Shown here piece by piece: positions 18,742 through 27,856 of a stretch of DNA of 54,620 nt. This stretch comes from an uncultured Hyphomicrobiales bacterium (GTDB taxonomy: Bacteria > Pseudomonadota > Alphaproteobacteria > Rhizobiales > Devosiaceae): assembly GCA_903842455.1 (NCBI GenBank), contig CAIMLX010000225.1, positions 1 to 54,620 of the forward strand, given 5' to 3'. The translations under genes were made by a program, and so were the position numbers. The number at the start of each line of letters is the position of its first letter. Position 1 is the first letter of the stretch. A model generated the notes under the pieces. It saw only the letters and a list, made by a program, of their open reading frames with translations. It was not told the origin of the DNA and did no database searches.

Positions 18742-19569
18742 CTAAAGGTTGTGCTTCCAGCCGAGGATGCGCTCGGCCTTGGATGAATTGAAAAATGCCT
18801 TGCGGCCCGAAAGGTCGCCTTTGATCGGGATGCCGGGGAACAGCCTGGCGGCCACTTCGAGACTCGGTAGATCGGCGGTGGTGTCGGGCGCCACTATGTA
18901 GAAGGCTTCGTGGCCCTTGAACTTGCCCTCGAGGCTCAGCAGGCAGGCGCGCGCCGCCGCATCGAACAGCGTGTAGGCGAACAGGTGCTTCTTGGGATGC
19001 TCGCTGTCGAGGGTGAAGTTCCTGGCAGCCAGCGCCCGCTCCGGCACGACCCAGTGGAAGCGCATCGAGGCGATCGAAATGTCGGCCCAGCGGCGGGCGA
19101 AGGCGTCGGCCTGCGCTTCGCAGATCCACTTCGAGAGGCTGTACGGCTCCTCGGAGTAGTTGGCGTGCTCCTCGTCGATGGGCAGGTAGTGGTAGTGCGG
19201 ATCGCGGCTGTAGGAGTGACCGATGGCGTTGACGCTTGAGGCCTGGCAGATGCGCATGATGCCGTTGTCGACGGCGGCCTGCAGGGCGTTGTAGCTGCCC
19301 ACCACGTTGTTGTTGTGCACGACGTGGTCGGGGTGGCGGCCGGGCGAGGGGATGGCGGCCATGTGAATGACCGCGTCGCAGCCGGCAAAGGCGGCGACGA
19401 GCTTTTCGTACTCGTCCATGTCGGCCTGGATGAAATGCAGGCCCTTGGTCTCTTCTGTCTCGGGCGCGGCGACGCGATCGATGCAGACTAGCTCGTGGCC
19501 CTGGGCCTTCGCTTCCTTGATGATGGCGCGGCCGACGCCGCCGGATGAACCGGTGAGGGCGATCTTCAT
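18742..19569 (-). CDS. NAD-dependent epimerase/dehydrogenase, uronate-dehydrogenase-like SDR
   Basis: A 275-residue extended SDR. The nucleotide-binding motif TGSSGGVG is at residues 6-13, AIPSP follows HMA near 70, serines in ASSVNAIG sit at 111-112, and the YxxxK pair is Y143/K147 (EPYSLSK). The size, the VNAIG stretch and the neighbourhood match uronate dehydrogenase (Udh), which oxidises galacturonate or glucuronate to the aldarolactone. Other NAD sugar epimerases cannot be excluded. It is the last gene of a minus-strand operon with a UxuA-type dehydratase and a Dpp-type importer, which supports a sugar-acid substrate. Confidence 0.8.
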   Translation of the reverse strand: MKIALTGSSGGVGRAIIKEAKAQGHELVCIDRVAAPETEETKGLHFIQADMDEYEKLVAAFAGCDAVIHMAAIPSPGRHPDHVVHNNNVVGSYNALQAAVDNGIMRICQASSVNAIGHSYSRDPHYHYLPIDEEHANYSEEPYSLSKWICEAQADAFARRWADISIASMRFHWVVPERALAARNFTLDSEHPKKHLFAYTLFDAAARACLLSLEGKFKGHEAFYIVAPDTTADLPSLEVAARLFPGIPIKGDLSGRKAFFNSSKAERILGWKHNL

Positions 19570-19580
19570 GTCAGTTCACC

Positions 19581-20543
19581 TTACTTCGCGTAGACGGCTT
19601 CGTGGAGGCCGCGGATATAGCCGATGGCATAGAGGCGACCGAACGCCGAGTAACCGGCATTCTCATTGCTGTCGCCCTCGACCGTCGGCACGTGGTCTGG
19701 CCGCAGCACGCCATCGAAGCCGATGTCGCGATAGGCCTTCATGGTTTCCAGCATGTCGGTCTTGCCCGCATCGTGCCAGGTTTCGCGGAAATTGGTCGGC
19801 ACGCCCTCGACGTCGCGGAAGTGGACGAAGCTGATCTTCTTGCCGAAGCCGCGGATCGCCTTGGGCAGGTCGTCGGTCATCAGGGTGAAGTTGCCCTGGC
19901 AAAGCGTGATGGTGTTGTAGTCCGACGGGATCATCTCGACGAGGCGCTGGTAGTTCGGCACCGTGCGCATGATGCGCGACACGCCCTTGATCGGGGTGAT
20001 CGGCGGATCGTCCGGGTGCATGGAGAGTTTCACGCCGGCCTTCTCGGCGACCGGGATGACGCGGCGCAGGAAGTATTCCAGCGTCTCCCACAGCTTTTCT
20101 TCGCTGATGGGCGGGTTCGAGGTGATGCTGTCGGGCACGTCGTCGACGTTGAATGCCGTCACCACCGAGCCACCGCGGCTGGGGGTCGCCATGTTGGTGC
20201 GGACCCAGTTGAAGTCGGTCATCCACTCGTAGCACCACACCGGGATGCCGAGCTTGCCCATGTTGGTGAGCAGTTCGCAGACGACGTCGATCTCGGCGTC
20301 GCGACCCTCGAGCCCGCGCTTGGCGAGGTTGAGCGGCGGACGGCTCTCGATGACGCGGATGTCGAAGCCGCCTTCGGTGTAGCGGTCCTTCATGCGCTGC
20401 AGGGCGCTCAGCGAGCTGACGCGCTCGCCGGCCTGCAGCATGTCGAAGGGCAACCCCGCCACGGCCAGGTCGACGCCGGCCTGCTTGGCCAGCTTCCACA
20501 CGGAATTTGGTGTCGGGGGGATGAATTCAGCGATCTCGAGCAT
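19581..20543 (-). CDS. Mannonate-dehydratase (UxuA)-family protein, short form
   Basis: About 320 residues, shorter than E. coli UxuA (about 394). The four metal ligands I expect from UxuA structures are all present: H176 (SMHPDDPP), C215 (LCQGNF), H241 (VHFRDVEG) and D283 (RPDHVP), with spacings close to the known enzymes. UxuA dehydrates D-mannonate to 2-keto-3-deoxygluconate. The start is uncertain: I use ATG 20543, giving MLEIAEF; the frame continues to 20597 through Pro-rich sequence atypical of the family. It lies 11 bases before the Udh-like gene and 114 bases after the importer ATPase. A related aldonate could be the true substrate. Confidence 0.8.
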   Translation of the reverse strand: MLEIAEFIPPTPNSVWKLAKQAGVDLAVAGLPFDMLQAGERVSSLSALQRMKDRYTEGGFDIRVIESRPPLNLAKRGLEGRDAEIDVVCELLTNMGKLGIPVWCYEWMTDFNWVRTNMATPSRGGSVVTAFNVDDVPDSITSNPPISEEKLWETLEYFLRRVIPVAEKAGVKLSMHPDDPPITPIKGVSRIMRTVPNYQRLVEMIPSDYNTITLCQGNFTLMTDDLPKAIRGFGKKISFVHFRDVEGVPTNFRETWHDAGKTDMLETMKAYRDIGFDGVLRPDHVPTVEGDSNENAGYSAFGRLYAIGYIRGLHEAVYAK

Positions 20544-20657
20544 CTTACCGGACTTGCTATTGGGGCGGCCGACAGGGGGCGGGGCCATCATTGACAACGG
20601 GGATGGACAACCGGGCGCATCGGCCTGCGATGCGCCCGGTCGGGTAGTTCTGGCGGA

Positions 20658-21494
20658 TCAGACGGGTTCGCGCGGCTTGAGCGGGTCGCCCCACTTCTTG
20701 TTGAGGTCCGGCCACGGGATCGAGTCGACAAGCAGCCGGGTGTAGGCGTGCTGCGGGTTGCGGATGACGCTCTCGACGTCGCCCTTCTCCACCACGTCGC
20801 CTTTGTAGAGGACGATGATGTTGTCGGAGACGTGATACGCCGTCGTCAGGTCGTGGGTGATGTAGATGATGGTGACGCCGTGGTCGCGGTGCAGATTGCG
20901 CAGCGACTCGAGGATGTTGGCGCGCAGCGACGCATCCACCATCGATACCGGCTCGTCGGCGATCAGCAGGCGGGGCTTCAGCAGCAGGGCGCGGGCGACA
21001 TTGATGCGCTGGCGCTGGCCGCCCGAAAGCTGGTGCGGGAACCGCCCGAGCACGTCCTCGGGGCGCAGGCCGACCGAGTTGAGCGCTTCGTCCATCTTGT
21101 CACGGGCGTCGCGGCCGGACTTCGCCAGCTTGAAGTGCTTGATCGGCACGGTCAGCAGGTGATCGACCGTGTAGAACGGGTTGAACACCGCGAAGGGGTC
21201 CTGGAACACCGCCTGCACTTCCTTGCGGTAGTTCAGCTTTTCCTTGCCTTCGAGGCCGCGGATATCCTTGCCGCGGTAGATGATCTGGCCGGTGGTCGGG
21301 GTGATGAACCCCAGCAGCAGCATGGCGAGCGTGGTCTTGCCCGAGCCGGATTCGCCGGCGACGGTCAGGATGGACGGATCGTCCTCCGGCATCGTCAGCG
21401 AGTATTCCTTGAGGGCGATCGTCGCCTTCGTGCTCAGCAGGCCGCGCTGGTAGACCTTCGAGACGTTGCGGATCTCGAGCAGGTTCTTACTCAT
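20658..21494 (-). CDS. Peptide-type ABC importer ATP-binding protein, DppF/OppF-like (system 1)
   Basis: A 278-residue ATPase with Walker A GESGSGKT (residues 47-54), signature HQLSGGQRQRINVARAL, Walker B LLIADEPVSMVD and switch ITHDLTTA. It ends soon after the HAYTRLLVDSIP segment and lacks the Cys-rich oligopeptide C-terminal extension found in its counterpart at 41497-42510. It overlaps the DppD-like gene by 8 bases. With 21487-26321 it forms a complete SBP family 5 importer. Because the operon ends in sugar-acid enzymes, I infer an oligosaccharide or sugar-acid substrate rather than peptides. Confidence 0.87.
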   Translation of the reverse strand: MSKNLLEIRNVSKVYQRGLLSTKATIALKEYSLTMPEDDPSILTVAGESGSGKTTLAMLLLGFITPTTGQIIYRGKDIRGLEGKEKLNYRKEVQAVFQDPFAVFNPFYTVDHLLTVPIKHFKLAKSGRDARDKMDEALNSVGLRPEDVLGRFPHQLSGGQRQRINVARALLLKPRLLIADEPVSMVDASLRANILESLRNLHRDHGVTIIYITHDLTTAYHVSDNIIVLYKGDVVEKGDVESVIRNPQHAYTRLLVDSIPWPDLNKKWGDPLKPREPV

Positions 21495-22527
21495 GGGCGT
21501 GGCCTTCTTCGTCGTAGAGGTGACAGGTCACCATGCGGCCGCCCGGCAGGATGCGGGCCTCCGGACGCACGGAACGCTGCAGTTCGCGCTGCCCATGCGG
21601 GCAGCGGGGGTGGAAGGCGCAGCCCGAGGGCAGGCGCAACAGCGACGGCGCGAGGCCGGGGATGCCGTTGAAGACGCCCTTGTTGTCGAGGTTGGGCAAC
21701 GAACTGATCAGCGCCTGCGAATAGGGATGCTTGGGATCGGTGAACATCTCGCGCACCGTCGACAGCTCGACGAGGCGGCCGGCATACATCACCGCGACCT
21801 TGTCGACCGCCTGCGCCATCAGGCCCATGTCGTGGCCGATGAGGATGACGGCGGCGTTGATCTCCGACTGCACCCGGGTGATGGTTTCCATCACCTGGCG
21901 CTGCGTCACCACATCGAGGGCCGAGGTGGGCTCGTCGGCGATGATGACGTTGGGCTGCAGCAGGATGCCGATGGCGATACAGACGCGCTGCTTCATGCCG
22001 CCCGACAATTCGTGCGGGTACATGCGGGCAACGCCCGGATCGAGATCCACCGAGCGCAGGGCGTGCGAGAGACGGTCCTCGATGGAGGACTTGGTCTCGC
22101 CGGTGAGATGCGACTTGATGGCGTCGGCCATCTGGGAGCCGATGCGCATCACCGGGTTGAGCGAGTTCATCGCGCCCTGCGGGATGTAGGCGATCTTGTT
22201 GAGACGCGCCTTGCGCATGTCGCGCTCGGGGAGGCTCATCAGGTCGGTGCCGCCGACGATGACCTTGCCGCCCTCGATGCGCCCCGGCGGCTTGATCATC
22301 CGCATCATGGCGAGCGCCATAGTGGACTTGCCGGAACCCGACTCGCCGACCATGCCGAGCTTTTCACCCGAGTTCAGGGTGAAGCTCACATCGTCGAGCG
22401 CCTTGGCGCGGCCGAGGTCGGTGTAATAGGTGACCTCGAGCCCTTCGACGCGCAGCACCGGTTCGGTGACGTTCCGGTTGGCGCTGCCGACCTTCTTCTC
22501 GCGCAGGGGAGTGCTATCAATAGTCAT
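21487..22527 (-). CDS. Peptide-type ABC importer ATP-binding protein, DppD/OppD-like (system 1)
   Basis: A 346-residue ATPase with Walker A GESGSGKS (61-68), PQGAMNSLNPVMRIG after it, signature HELSGGMKQRVCIAIGI, Walker B VIIADEPTSALD, and a C-terminal oligopeptide-type motif CAFHPRCPHGQ. It works as the partner of the DppF-like protein. Its ATG overlaps the permease stop (ATGA at 22527-22524), and its end overlaps the next ATPase start. Confidence 0.88.
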   Translation of the reverse strand: MTIDSTPLREKKVGSANRNVTEPVLRVEGLEVTYYTDLGRAKALDDVSFTLNSGEKLGMVGESGSGKSTMALAMMRMIKPPGRIEGGKVIVGGTDLMSLPERDMRKARLNKIAYIPQGAMNSLNPVMRIGSQMADAIKSHLTGETKSSIEDRLSHALRSVDLDPGVARMYPHELSGGMKQRVCIAIGILLQPNVIIADEPTSALDVVTQRQVMETITRVQSEINAAVILIGHDMGLMAQAVDKVAVMYAGRLVELSTVREMFTDPKHPYSQALISSLPNLDNKGVFNGIPGLAPSLLRLPSGCAFHPRCPHGQRELQRSVRPEARILPGGRMVTCHLYDEEGHAHE

Positions 22528-23426
22528 TCAGTACGCCTCACGCGGGGATTGGCCAGTTCATCGAGGCCCATGTTGACGAGGGCGAGTGCCCCGAGGATCA
22601 GGATCATGGCGAAGGCGGGGATCAGCGGCCACCACCACCAGCCGTTGAAGAAGGCGCCCTGGCTCTGGGCGGCCCAGATCAGGTTGCCGAGCAGCGGCTC
22701 GCGCAGCGGGCCGAGGCCCAGCACGGCGAGGTAGAAGGACGCGAACACCGCACCGAACACCTGGCCGACGAACGAGGCGGCAATGAACGGCAGCAGGTTG
22801 GGCAGGATTTCCTTGAAGATGATGCCCATGTCGGACACGCCGGAGAGCTTGGCGACCGACACGAACTGTCGCTCCTTCATGGTCATCACCTGGGCGCGCA
22901 CCACGAGGGTGGGGCCCATCCAGGCGAGCATGGCGACGATGATGGCCATGGTGAAGATGGTCACGTCGCGCTTGTCGAGCGAGCCGGCGACGACAACCTG
23001 GATCAGCAGCACCGGGATCGGCGTGAGGATCTGGCAGACGGTGCGGATGACGGAGTCGATCCAGCCGCCGAAATAGGCGGAGGTGAAGCCGAGCACGACC
23101 CCGACGAGGGTGCCGATGCCGCCCGCGAGCAGGCCGATCAGCGCGGTCTGCCACATGCCGATCACCATGGCGACGAGCAGGTTGCGGCCGAAGAAGTCGG
23201 TGCCGAACGGGTATTTCAGGCTCGGCGGCTGCTTGAGGGCGGCCGCGAGGGGGTAGGCATGTTTGGGGTTCACCACGAACATGCCGATCACGGTGAACAG
23301 CGTCAGGGCAACGAGGATGAGGACGCCGACGGCGAGGCCCTTGTTGCGGCGCAGGTAGCGAAAGAACAGGACGACGTTGGAAGGCTGACGAACGATATCG
23401 GGCGCAGCGTTGGAAACAATGGTCAT
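22524..23426 (-). CDS. Peptide-type ABC importer permease, DppC-like (system 1)
   Basis: A 300-residue inner-membrane permease: a cytosolic N-terminus, a first helix (LAVGVLILVALTLFTVIGMFV), a periplasmic stretch with YPFGTDFFGRNLL, then five helices with the permease loop (SDMGIIFKEILPNLLPFI). I chose ATG 23426 because AAGGAG sits 7 bases upstream; the open frame to 23477 runs into the previous gene. It pairs with the DppB-like permease. Confidence 0.88.
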   Translation of the reverse strand: MTIVSNAAPDIVRQPSNVVLFFRYLRRNKGLAVGVLILVALTLFTVIGMFVVNPKHAYPLAAALKQPPSLKYPFGTDFFGRNLLVAMVIGMWQTALIGLLAGGIGTLVGVVLGFTSAYFGGWIDSVIRTVCQILTPIPVLLIQVVVAGSLDKRDVTIFTMAIIVAMLAWMGPTLVVRAQVMTMKERQFVSVAKLSGVSDMGIIFKEILPNLLPFIAASFVGQVFGAVFASFYLAVLGLGPLREPLLGNLIWAAQSQGAFFNGWWWWPLIPAFAMILILGALALVNMGLDELANPRVRRTE

Positions 23427-23436
23427 AGGGCTCTCC

Positions 23437-24435
23437 TTAGCTGTCCCGAATGCGGGGATCGAGGAGCGGGTAGACAAACTCCAGGATCAGCATCAGCAGG
23501 GCGATGGCGAGGGTGATGAAGATCACGATGCCGTAGATTACGGGGAAGTCGTTGGCGCGGATGGCGAGGTTGAGGGCGGTGCCGATGCCCGGCAGGCCGA
23601 ACAGGCCCTCGACCACGACGGCCGAAGTGATGACGGTGCCCAGCGCCAGCGCGAGGCCGGTCACCTGTGGCAGCAGGGCGTTGCGCAGGTAGTAGTCGCG
23701 GAAGATGCGACCGGCGCTCAGCCCCTTGTGCTCGGCGTAGTTCACGTAGTCCTCGCCCTGGATGGTGATGCCCATGCCGCGCATCGACAGCACCCAGCCG
23801 CCGACGGAGCCGAGGATCAGCGACAGGGCCGGAAGCACCTGGTGCTGCATCAGATCGAAGAAGAACGGCCAGCTCCAGGTTGGAACCACGCCCGGCGAGT
23901 AGGCGCCGCCAAGCGGCAGCCACTGCAGGCGGAAGCCGATGAAGAACACCAGCAGGATGCCCATGATCACCGGGGGAACGCCGGTCAGCAGGATGAAGGG
24001 GGTGGCGATGCCACGCAGCCAGCCTGGCGCCCTGGGCCAGGCCGAGACGGCGCCGAGCAGTGTGCCGATGACGAAGCTGAGAACCGTGGTGACCAGCAGC
24101 AACCCGATGGTCCACGGCAGGGCCTGCGCGATCACCTCGGTGACCGTGGAGGGGTATTTCGACAGCGAGTAGCCGAAATCAAGGTGAACGATGTTGTTGA
24201 GGTACTGCCAGTATTGCTCGAGCAGCGGCTTATCGAGACCGAAGGACTTGTTCATCGACTCGATGAGCTTCTCGATGTCGCCGGGCGAGAAACCGCCCGA
24301 ACGGGCCAGCTCGCCGAAGCGTTCGCGGATGGCGTTGCGGGTCGAGAGCCGCGGGACGAAGAAGACGATGGTCGATGCGGCCCAGACGACCAGAACGAAG
24401 AAGAGCAGGCGCTTGACGATGACTTTGACGTTCAA
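23437..24435 (-). CDS. Peptide-type ABC importer permease, DppB-like (system 1)
   Basis: A 332-residue permease opening with a positively charged stretch and helix (VKRLLFFVLVVWAASTIVFFVPRL), as in DppB/OppB. It then has an extracytoplasmic segment containing the family's RERFG...GLDKPLLEQYWQYL region and further helices. No ATG is available in the right place; TTG 24435 or TTG 24465 are the candidates, and I use the shorter. It is separated from the binding-protein gene by two hairpins and forms the channel with the DppC-like permease. Confidence 0.84.
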   Translation of the reverse strand: MNVKVIVKRLLFFVLVVWAASTIVFFVPRLSTRNAIRERFGELARSGGFSPGDIEKLIESMNKSFGLDKPLLEQYWQYLNNIVHLDFGYSLSKYPSTVTEVIAQALPWTIGLLLVTTVLSFVIGTLLGAVSAWPRAPGWLRGIATPFILLTGVPPVIMGILLVFFIGFRLQWLPLGGAYSPGVVPTWSWPFFFDLMQHQVLPALSLILGSVGGWVLSMRGMGITIQGEDYVNYAEHKGLSAGRIFRDYYLRNALLPQVTGLALALGTVITSAVVVEGLFGLPGIGTALNLAIRANDFPVIYGIVIFITLAIALLMLILEFVYPLLDPRIRDS

Positions 24436-24473
24436 TTCAGGAGTTCCCGATGGCCGTGGCCCCAAAAGGCTCG

Positions 24474-24522
24474 CGACCTGTCATCAGGTCGGCGAGTAGG
24501 ACGCGCGCCGTAGCGCGCGCCC
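24474..24522 (-). terminator. Two hairpins between binding-protein and permease genes
   Basis: GGACGCGCGC (24499-24508) pairs with GCGCGCGCCC (24513-24522) with one mismatch; CGACCTG (24474-24480) pairs perfectly with CAGGTCG (24485-24491). They follow the binding-protein stop on the minus strand and probably reduce transcript reaching the permeases or protect the upstream message. Confidence 0.55.
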
Positions 24523-24536
24523 CATTGATTGGACTG

Positions 24537-26321
24537 TTACTGCGCGCCCGAGGGCTGCAGGCCGGCAACAACGAGCATGCCGGTATGGGCCCAGAAGGCG
24601 CCGTTGGCGCCAACGCCGACGTTCGTCGACGACGGCCAGTTGGTCCAGTAGTGGTTGTTGTACGCGATGCGGTGCAGCCACTGGATGACCGGCACGTCGA
24701 TCGTGTCGCGCCAGTAGATGCCCAGAGCCTTCGCGGCGCCTTCCTGGAACGCCGGATCGTCCGACGACAGCGAGGCGATCGAGTCGAGGATCGCATCGTA
24801 CTCAGGGTTCTTGTAGCGCGAGAACCGGTTGTTACCAGCACCCGAGCCGATGGCCTGAGAGTACTTGCCGTGGAAGAGGTTCATGGCTTCGAACGGGTCG
24901 AACAGCGAAGCGCCGTGACCGAACATGTAGAAGCCGGCCTTGCCGTCGACCATGTTCTGGTAGGCGTCGGTGCCGAAGTTCACGTTCGAGTCAAAACCAG
25001 CCTGGCGGAGCATTTCAGCCAGCACCGGGGCGATGTCGCCGTGGATGCTTTCGAAGGCCTGGATGGTGGCGTCGAAGGTCGCGCCGTCTTTTTCCCACAG
25101 GCCGTCGCCGTTCAGGGCGAAGCCGGCTTCCTGCATGAGGCGTGCGCTCTCTTCAGGATCGAACTTGCCGGGCTCGTACTTGGCTTCTTCGGCCTTGACG
25201 GCCGGCGAGTCAGCAAACGCCTGGAGGTTCGGGTACAGCGGGAACGGGTAGATGGTGGCGATCGCAGCGCCCTCGTAGAGGACTTCGTTGATCAGGTCAC
25301 GGTTGATGGCGAGGCTGACGGCCTTGCGGACGTTCGGATCGCTGTAGGGCTCGAGCTGGGTGTTCATCCAGAGCGAGTTCGGCCACCAGTCCAGGTACCC
25401 GTAAGGCGACTCGGAGCCAGTCCACGACTGGATTTCCGGGTTCTGCTGCAGGATGTTCTGGATGATCTGCGCACGCATGTCGACCGCGGAGTCGAAGTCG
25501 TTGTTGACGATGCGCTGGGCAACGGTGTCGATCGGCTGGTTCAGGATGTTGACGATCACGACGCGCTTGACGGCCGGAAGGGCCATGCGGCCGGCCGCAA
25601 CAGCCCACCAGTCTTCACGCAGGTCGAAGATCTTCTGGTTGGTGTTCCAGGCGACGATATCGAACGGACCCGAATGCGGGATCTCGTCACGGCCCGGAGC
25701 CTTCGTCGGATCGGTCTGAGCCGACAGGTAGGCAGCGGGGACGATCGGGATACCGGTATCGAACTTCTGGGTCAGAACTTCGAACTTGAAGCGCGGCGAC
25801 GGAGCCTTGAACTTCACCGAGACGGTGAGATCGTCCACGGCCGTCACGCTTTCCACCAGATCAGAGAACTGCGTGTGGTAGGGCAGCGTGTTGTACTGGA
25901 TCTGGCCGTCGAAGGTGTACTTGACGTCGGCAGAGGTGACGGCGGTGCCGTCAGACCACTTGGCGCCAGCGTTCAGCTTGATCTCGAGGGTCGTAAACGT
26001 GTCGTCCGTGTACTCCATCGAGTCGGCAAGCCACGGAATGTACTCGTTCTTGTAGATGCCGAAGTACATCAGCGGCTCCCACATCAGGTTGTTGCCTTCC
26101 TGATGGGTATAGCCCGGGAGCACCCAGGGATTGGTGGTGCCGACGGACGAGCCGCCAGACACGCCCCAGCCCAGCTGCACGGTCTGGTTGCGCGGCACTT
26201 CGCCGAGCGCAGCAGGCACGATATCGCTGGCAGCGACCGTATCCTGCGCGTAGCCGACCGTCGGCGCCGCAAAGGCCACGACCGCCACAATGGCGGCTGC
26301 AGCCAGTTTCAGATTCATCAT
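24537..26321 (-). CDS. ABC importer substrate-binding protein, family 5 (system 1)
   Basis: A 594-residue exported SBP_bac_5 protein. The signal peptide is about residues 1-25 (ending GYAQ). The mature region has the usual family order: GNNLMWEPLMYF, a KLNAGAKWSDGTAVTSADVKYTF segment, AVSLAINRDLINEVLYEG, and a long C-terminal lobe ending LQPSGAQ. GGGAGGA lies upstream of ATG 26321. The protein at 36574-38352 is a clear paralogue with the same ending. Although the family is named for peptides, several members bind oligosaccharides. The linked dehydratase and uronate dehydrogenase suggest such a ligand here. Confidence 0.9.
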   Translation of the reverse strand: MMNLKLAAAAIVAVVAFAAPTVGYAQDTVAASDIVPAALGEVPRNQTVQLGWGVSGGSSVGTTNPWVLPGYTHQEGNNLMWEPLMYFGIYKNEYIPWLADSMEYTDDTFTTLEIKLNAGAKWSDGTAVTSADVKYTFDGQIQYNTLPYHTQFSDLVESVTAVDDLTVSVKFKAPSPRFKFEVLTQKFDTGIPIVPAAYLSAQTDPTKAPGRDEIPHSGPFDIVAWNTNQKIFDLREDWWAVAAGRMALPAVKRVVIVNILNQPIDTVAQRIVNNDFDSAVDMRAQIIQNILQQNPEIQSWTGSESPYGYLDWWPNSLWMNTQLEPYSDPNVRKAVSLAINRDLINEVLYEGAAIATIYPFPLYPNLQAFADSPAVKAEEAKYEPGKFDPEESARLMQEAGFALNGDGLWEKDGATFDATIQAFESIHGDIAPVLAEMLRQAGFDSNVNFGTDAYQNMVDGKAGFYMFGHGASLFDPFEAMNLFHGKYSQAIGSGAGNNRFSRYKNPEYDAILDSIASLSSDDPAFQEGAAKALGIYWRDTIDVPVIQWLHRIAYNNHYWTNWPSSTNVGVGANGAFWAHTGMLVVAGLQPSGAQ

Positions 26322-26931
26322 AAGACATATCCTCCCATGTCACATGGTTCGTTCGTGGTGCCGGTGCGGCAGGAAGGGAGAGTCAAGTCGTCTCCAGCCC
26401 CCAATTGTCAGGCGACAGCCTGCCGCTTCGTCATCACTCCCACGAAAGGTCCGCTCTGTGCGCAACCTTCGCTCACAGGCTTCCGCCCGTGTTCCTCGTC
26501 GGCCGACCAAAGCAGCCGTCCTTGTTCAGTGCCCCAAGCGTATTCACGCACCCCGTTGCGTCTTCACGCACCCCGGTAATCCCGGGTTCACGCCATCGGC
26601 TGCCCTTGCGGATGCAGTCGGATCGGCGCTGGTCGCTAGAATTTCTCGGTAAAATATCGTGCGAAAACCCGCCTCGACGGGCCCGGCATTCTCCCAAACC
26701 GGATCACTCCTCCCAGAGCGGTCCATGTTTTTCCTTGTTTCTCTAACGCTTGCACGGGCTTTGAGCGGAGTCAACGACCGACAATACACTATCTGTATCG
26801 TTTTCGTACATTCTTTGGGATTGCGCGCGGCAGGCCCGGGTAGGGGCTTTGCAAGCGCTGCACGGACATGCTGATCTCGCGCGCCCGCAAGCCGGCATCG
26901 CACGGCAGGGCACAAACAGGGAGAAGGCGGC
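26322..26931. other. Divergent intergenic region with AT-rich palindromes
   Basis: 610 bases with no supportable gene between the divergent binding-protein and SMP-30 genes. An AT-richer patch at about 26780-26815 holds ATAC (26784-26787) / GTAT (26795-26798) and TGTA (26794-26797) / TACA (26807-26810) inverted repeats. These are plausible operator half-sites for a GntR-type regulator (one is encoded at 27857-28579) or part of promoter DNA. This is an inference only. Confidence 0.45.
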
Positions 26932-27849
26932 ATGGCGACCAGCGATTTCTACGAAGTGCTCGATCCGCGGTTCGGGCGGCTGTTCAACGGCAATGCCCAG
27001 GTCGACAAGCTGTGGACCGGCTGCCGCTGGGCCGAGGGCCCGGCGTATTTTGCCGCAGGGCAATATCTGGTGTGGTCCGACATCCCCAACGACCGGATGA
27101 TGCGCTACGACGAGACCGACGGCTCGGTGTCGGTGTTCCGGCAGCCCGCCGGCAACACCAACGGCCATACCCTCGACCGGCAGGGCCGGCTCGTCTCGTG
27201 CGAGCATGGCGGGCGGCGCGTCAGCCGCACCGAGCATGACGGCACCGTGGTGACGGTGGTGGACAGGTTCGAGGGCAAGCGACTCAATTCGCCCAACGAC
27301 GTGGTGGTGAAGTCGGACGACTCGATCTGGTTCACCGACCCGACCTACGGCATCGACAGCGACTACGAAGGCAACAAGGCCGAAAGCGAGATCGGCGCGT
27401 GCTACGTGTACCGGGTCGACCGGGCGACCGGCTCGATCACCCCGGTGGTCACCGACATGGTCCGGCCCAACGGCCTCGCGTTCTCGCGTGACGAAAAGCA
27501 GCTCTACGTCGCCGATACCGGCCTGACGCATGGCGCGGCGCACGCCAAGCACATCAAGGTCTACGATGTCGGTGCCGACGGCACGCTGAGCGGCGGCCGC
27601 GAGTTCGCCGCATGCACGGCCGGGCTGTTCGATGGCTTCCGCCTCGATACCGACGGGCGCATCTGGACCAGCGCGGGGGACGGGGTCCACTGCTACGACC
27701 CGGACGGCACGCTGATCGGCAAGGTCAAGGTGCCCGAAGTGGTGGCCAATGTCTGTTTCGGCGGCCCCAAGCGGAACATCCTCTACATCTGCGGTACCAC
27801 TTCGCTCTACGCGGTGCGGCTGATGGTCAGCGGCCACCGGACGTACTGA
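26932..27849 (+). CDS. SMP-30/gluconolactonase-family lactonase
   Basis: A 305-residue beta-propeller of the SGL family, preceded by GGAGAAGG. Metal-site landmarks are present: AEGPAY (Glu) near residue 34, RLNSPNDVVVKSD (Asn) around 117, and VADTGL near 190 with the later Asp in DGFRLDTDGR. Such enzymes hydrolyse aldonolactones to aldonic acids. It is transcribed alone, divergent from the Dpp-type operon and convergent with the GntR gene. A lactonase fits as the step after an aldose or uronate dehydrogenase. Confidence 0.87.
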   Translation: MATSDFYEVLDPRFGRLFNGNAQVDKLWTGCRWAEGPAYFAAGQYLVWSDIPNDRMMRYDETDGSVSVFRQPAGNTNGHTLDRQGRLVSCEHGGRRVSRTEHDGTVVTVVDRFEGKRLNSPNDVVVKSDDSIWFTDPTYGIDSDYEGNKAESEIGACYVYRVDRATGSITPVVTDMVRPNGLAFSRDEKQLYVADTGLTHGAAHAKHIKVYDVGADGTLSGGREFAACTAGLFDGFRLDTDGRIWTSAGDGVHCYDPDGTLIGKVKVPEVVANVCFGGPKRNILYICGTTSLYAVRLMVSGHRTY

Positions 27850-27856
27850 AAAGGGC

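Noticed and set aside
20658-24435. Annotation of system 1 as a dipeptide importer
   Set aside because: Only the family name supports peptides; the operon partners are sugar-acid enzymes, so the substrate was left open.
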